From positions 395,160 through 459,159 of the forward strand of contig JACKKF010000003.1 of NCBI GenBank assembly GCA_020637555.1: 64,000 nucleotides of DNA, given 5' to 3'. The position numbers and the translations under genes were made by a program. This document shows, piece by piece, positions 61,156 through 64,000 of the stretch (position 1 is the stretch's first letter; every line of letters starts with the position of its first letter). This DNA is from Rhodobacter sp. GTDB taxonomy: Bacteria; Pseudomonadota; Alphaproteobacteria; Rhodobacterales; Rhodobacteraceae. The notes beneath the pieces were generated by a model. That model made no database searches. It was not told the origin of the DNA and worked only from the letters and a program-made list of their open reading frames with translations.

Positions 61156-63074
61156 TTTCCGCACTTGTCTCAACTGGCCGCCGGCGCACCTTTTCGGGTG
61201 TGCCGGCGCGCATCCTGACCATATTGGCGGCCCTGTTCGCCTGCTGGGTCATCTATGCCAACGTCTTCGTCATTTCGGATCCGTTGGTCCTGGGAATCCT
61301 GTTCGTCTCGGGGATCCTGACGCTGCTGTTTCCGACGGTCGGGCACTCACGCAATGCCCCCGACAATCCGACGATCCTCGACTGGGCGCTCTGCGCGCTC
61401 AGCCTCGCGGCCGGTGTGTATTTCTTCGTCAACGCGCAGGCGATTTCCGACCGGATCTCGCTGCTCGACCCGTTCACCGGACCGCAGTTCTTTTTCGGCA
61501 CGGCGATCCTTTTCCTGACGCTCGAGGCGACGCGCCGGACGACGGGCGCGGGCCTGACGCTGGTCGTGGCCCTGTTCCTGCTCTACAACTGGTTCGGCTA
61601 CCTGCTGCCGCCGCCTTTCGGCCACGGGATTTCCGAATTCTCCTATCTTCTCGACATTCTGGTCTTCACCACCGACGGGGTGTTCGGTGTGCCGATCCAG
61701 GTGGTTGCCAGCTACGTCTTTCTGTTCGTGATGTTCGGCACCCTGCTGTCCAAGGCAGGCGGGGGTGAGTTCTTCTTCAACCTCGCCGCGGCGGTCACCG
61801 GCAACAGCCGGGGTGGACCGGCCAAGGTCGCGGTGATCTCGTCGGGGCTCTACGGCACCATGTCCGGCAGCCCGACCTCGGACGTCGTGGCGACGGGTTC
61901 GATCACCATCCCGGTCATGCAGCGGCTGGGCTATTCCAAACGCTTCTCGGGCGCGGTCGAGGTCGCGGCCTCGACCGGCGGCAGCGCGATGCCGCCGATC
62001 ATGGGATCAGCCGCGTTCATCCTGGCCGAATACACCGGGACCGACTACCGCGAGGTGGTCTATGCGGCCCTCATTCCGGCGATCCTCTATTACATCGGCG
62101 TGTTCATGCAGGTGCACCTGCGGGCCGTTCGCAAGGACCTGAGACCCTATTCCGGCGATATCCCGAAACTGTCGCACACCTTTGCGACCGGCTGGCCCTT
62201 CCTGGTGCCGATCGGGGTCATCGTGGTCATGCTGTGGCTCAGCTACTCGCCGGTCATGACGGCCGGGGCCGGGACACTGGGCGTGCTGGTCGGCACGTCG
62301 TTCTCGGGACGCACGCGGATGACCGTCTGGCGGGTCATTCAGGCGCTGGGAGACACCACGCTGCGGATCCTGCCGGTCGCGGGGGCCTGCGCGGCCGCAG
62401 GCCTGGTGATCGGCGGGCTGTCGATGACAGGCCTGGGGATGAAGGCGGCGAGCGTCATCATCCAGATGTCGGGTGGGACCATGATCTTCACCTTGATTCT
62501 GGCGGCCTTGGTGACGATCATCCTGGGGCTGGGGATGCCGACGCCGTCGGCTTACATCCTCGGCGCCGTGCTGGTCGGACCGGCGCTGCGCCAGGTCGGC
62601 CTGCCGATCCTCGAGAGCCACATGTTCCTGCTCTACTACGCGATCCTGTCCGCGCTGACGCCCCCGATCGCCGTGGCAGCCCTGGCCGCCGCTGCGATTG
62701 CCGACGAAGACCCGTTCATCATCGCCTTCGACGCGGTGAGACTGGCGGCGGTCGGGTTCCTGATGCCCTTCGTGTTCATCTGGAATCCCGCGATTCTGGG
62801 CGAGGGTAGCGGGCTGCAAATCTTGCTGGTCGCGGTCGGCGGCGTGATCGCGGCGACGGCCATCGCGGTCTCGTTCGAATGGATCGGCAAGCAGCAAGTG
62901 GGGCGCCTTGCCTGGCCATTGCGCGGTGTTCTGGTGCTGGCGGCGGCTTCCTGTGTGGCGCCCAACCTGCCGATCTCTGTGGTGGGGATCGTCGGAACCT
63001 CGGTGTTGATCGCGTATCTGCTGAAATCCAGCACCTTCGCAAGCCCGGCCACCAGGACGCCGGGCGGGAACTGA
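61152..63074 (+). CDS. TRAP transporter fused permease (DctQM-type)
   Basis: A 640-residue multi-spanning protein in which the small and large permeases are fused, as is normal with TAXI binding proteins. The DctM part carries SSGLYGTMSGSPTSDVVATG, GSAMPPIMGSAAFILAEYTG and LGLGMPTPSAYILGAVL. GTG at 61152 overlaps the binding-protein stop (GTGA). A hairpin without T tract follows. Confidence 0.94.
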   Translation: MISALVSTGRRRTFSGVPARILTILAALFACWVIYANVFVISDPLVLGILFVSGILTLLFPTVGHSRNAPDNPTILDWALCALSLAAGVYFFVNAQAISDRISLLDPFTGPQFFFGTAILFLTLEATRRTTGAGLTLVVALFLLYNWFGYLLPPPFGHGISEFSYLLDILVFTTDGVFGVPIQVVASYVFLFVMFGTLLSKAGGGEFFFNLAAAVTGNSRGGPAKVAVISSGLYGTMSGSPTSDVVATGSITIPVMQRLGYSKRFSGAVEVAASTGGSAMPPIMGSAAFILAEYTGTDYREVVYAALIPAILYYIGVFMQVHLRAVRKDLRPYSGDIPKLSHTFATGWPFLVPIGVIVVMLWLSYSPVMTAGAGTLGVLVGTSFSGRTRMTVWRVIQALGDTTLRILPVAGACAAAGLVIGGLSMTGLGMKAASVIIQMSGGTMIFTLILAALVTIILGLGMPTPSAYILGAVLVGPALRQVGLPILESHMFLLYYAILSALTPPIAVAALAAAAIADEDPFIIAFDAVRLAAVGFLMPFVFIWNPAILGEGSGLQILLVAVGGVIAATAIAVSFEWIGKQQVGRLAWPLRGVLVLAAASCVAPNLPISVVGIVGTSVLIAYLLKSSTFASPATRTPGGN

Positions 63075-63081
63075 CATGGGC

Positions 63082-63103
63082 CGGGGGCCTTCGCGGGCCC
63101 CCG
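63082..63103. terminator. GC hairpin between convergent genes
   Basis: CGGGGGCC / GGCCCCCG with a 6-base loop, no T run, directly between the TRAP permease stop and the end of the ABM-domain gene. Confidence 0.45.
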
Positions 63104-63104
63104 C

Positions 63105-63671
63105 CTAGCGCGCGACCAACCAGGTGTGCAACCGGCGGGTGAGCCAAGGCACGATGAAAGCCGTCGACAGGCCGGTCAGGATGATGGCAACCAGCAAGAG
63201 CCCCAGCGGGACCGGCAATTGAGTCGTGATCGGCCTGAGAGCGTAGACCAGAAGGATCAGCGCGGGATAGACCGCCAGCATGCTGGTCAGCCACCGCTTC
63301 CACAGCAACGGCGGCTTCGGCGTGCTGGGCATCGAGACCGGTTCGAACCAGATATTCGACCCCGAAGCGTATTGGCGAGAGATATCGGTGATGGCCAGGG
63401 CCTCGATCCGGGACAGAAGGGCCTTGCGCGTTTTCGTCTGCATCCAGGCGTCCAGGGCCGGGCCCGATTGAAACCGGGCCAGGATGTAGAAATCGGTTCC
63501 CAGCCCTCCATGCCGACGAATGACATCGAGGCTCGAAAAGCCGTCAGCCTTGGCAAGTGCGTCATTCATGGTCGCGATCGCCGCGGCGCAACGGTCCGCG
63601 TCCACATCACGGACCCGGATGGCAACCAGAAGGCAACTGGGGTCGTGGTTCATCAGATTTGCTGTCACCAT
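63105..63671 (-). CDS. ABM-domain membrane protein (COG3224-like)
   Basis: A 188-residue protein. The N-terminal part is an antibiotic-biosynthesis-monooxygenase-like ferredoxin fold (FSSLDVIRRHGGLGTDFYIL, then NIWFEPVSMPS); the C-terminal third has two membrane segments (MLAVYPALILLVYALRP and LGLLLVAIILTGLSTAFI). The reaction is unknown. The ABM fold is related to EthD folds, which are abundant here. The start is uncertain, with ATG 63671 and 63653 both lacking an SD. Confidence 0.78.
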   Translation of the reverse strand: MVTANLMNHDPSCLLVAIRVRDVDADRCAAAIATMNDALAKADGFSSLDVIRRHGGLGTDFYILARFQSGPALDAWMQTKTRKALLSRIEALAITDISRQYASGSNIWFEPVSMPSTPKPPLLWKRWLTSMLAVYPALILLVYALRPITTQLPVPLGLLLVAIILTGLSTAFIVPWLTRRLHTWLVAR

Positions 63672-63825
63672 GACGGGTCTCTGTCGGCTTTCGGGGTTGC
63701 TGTGCAGCGGTTGCCTCAGGTCCTGGCCCGAGGTCTGCACTTTTGAATTGAGCGTGTTTCCGCACAGGAGAGTGCGCGCCTGGGCTTTCGCGAGCAGCAA
63801 TCCCCGAATTCGGCAAGGCTGTCAA

Positions 63826-63846
63826 ATAGATATCTTAGGCATCTAA
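63826..63846. promoter_or_regulatory. Overlapping TTAG-boxes
   Basis: An exact TTAGGCATCTAA (63835-63846) is preceded by the overlapping near-copy ATAGATATCTTA (63826-63837), in the AT-rich gap upstream of the reverse ABM gene and of any forward gene beyond the edge. Confidence 0.55.
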
Positions 63847-63911
63847 TTTTTCCTGCGAAGCGATCCGACAAGGACCATGGTGCCGACACCAGGAGGGAAC
63901 CGTCGGCCACG

Positions 63912-64000
63912 ATGCCGGCGAAGGAACTGCGACGGGAGGGGTTTCGCAGCAAGCAGGGTCAGAAGCCCCTAGGCCCAGGACCCATTCATCGTCTTGCGGT
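63912..64000 (+). CDS. Possible gene start running off the right edge
   Basis: ATG 63912 opens a frame (MPAKELRREGFRSKQGQ) to the window end, with an AGGAGGG about 14 bases upstream, which is rather far. Only 29 residues are visible, with no recognisable motif. Confidence 0.3.
   Translation, partial: MPAKELRREGFRSKQGQKPLGPGPIHRLA

Larger units (their letters stand above)
63672..64000. other. Right-edge region with double TTAG-box
   Basis: Upstream region of the ABM gene. Apart from the TTAG-box at 63826-63846 and a possible partial frame near the edge, nothing else can be supported. Confidence 0.5.

Noticed and set aside
1..64000. CRISPR arrays, tRNA/rRNA genes, insertion sequences, phage genes
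   Set aside because: No regularly spaced repeats, tRNA-like cloverleafs, transposase motifs or terminal inverted repeats were noticed on reading both strands. A tRNA/IS search program would settle it.

Overview
The window looks like a chromosomal or megaplasmid catabolic island of a high-GC alphaproteobacterium, most likely Rhodobacteraceae-like. This is inferred from base composition, SD-led operons with ATGA and GTGA overlaps, and the mix of TRAP, TTT and ABC importers. No rRNA, tRNA, CRISPR array, insertion sequence or phage gene was seen. Nearly every gene is catabolic, a transporter or a regulator.

Layout. 1-9.8 kb: a partial LysR gene, then a forward block with an ABC importer ATPase and permease, a cytochrome P450, a phthalate-dioxygenase-reductase-type reductase, a RidA protein, an aldehyde dehydrogenase, an arylsulfatase and an SDR. 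9.8-12.7 kb (reverse): cyclase-family hydrolase, an SsuA/NMT1-type binding protein and an EthD protein. 13.2-18.2 kb: a double-length tandem IclR regulator, then (reverse) a second arylsulfatase with its own formylglycine-generating enzyme. 18.7-24.1 kb: TctC, Zn-alcohol dehydrogenase, TctB, TctA and an isocitrate-lyase/PEP-mutase family enzyme. 24.4-28.8 kb: TRAP DctQM, a quinone-reductase-like MDR, an NTF2-like protein, and a convergent DctP. 29.2-32.9 kb: acyl-CoA synthetase, nitronate monooxygenase-like flavoprotein and an MBL-fold hydrolase. 32.9-44.3 kb (reverse): a VOC protein, alpha/beta hydrolase, two SDRs, two GST-fold proteins and an FMN reductase; then a DUF35 protein with a cysteine-less thiolase-like protein, an SDR, three tandem EthD paralogues and a TetR regulator. 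45.1-50.1 kb: a phthalate 4,5-dioxygenase-type operon (Rieske oxygenase, reductase, dihydrodiol dehydrogenase, dihydroxyphthalate decarboxylase and an unknown). 50.9-55.9 kb: a FadJ-like bifunctional enzyme, acyl-CoA synthetase and acyl-CoA dehydrogenase. 55.9-63.7 kb: a ThDP-dependent decarboxylase-like enzyme, MarR regulator, aldehyde dehydrogenase, a TAXI-type TRAP importer and an ABM-domain membrane protein.

Working together (inference): four import systems bring in organic acids or sulfated/carboxylated aromatics. Sulfatases matured by the local FGE, hydrolases and the P450 expose functional groups. Dehydrogenases make acids, CoA ligases activate them, and the FadJ/ACAD/aldolase set shortens side chains. 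The Rieske operon would turn a phthalate-like ring diacid into a catechol-type monoacid. No ring-cleavage dioxygenase is evident here.

The most interesting signal is a 12-bp palindrome, TTAG-N4-CTAA. It recurs exactly at five intergenic sites and with one mismatch at two more, and several copies overlap good promoters. It suggests that loci spread over about 40 kb form one regulon.
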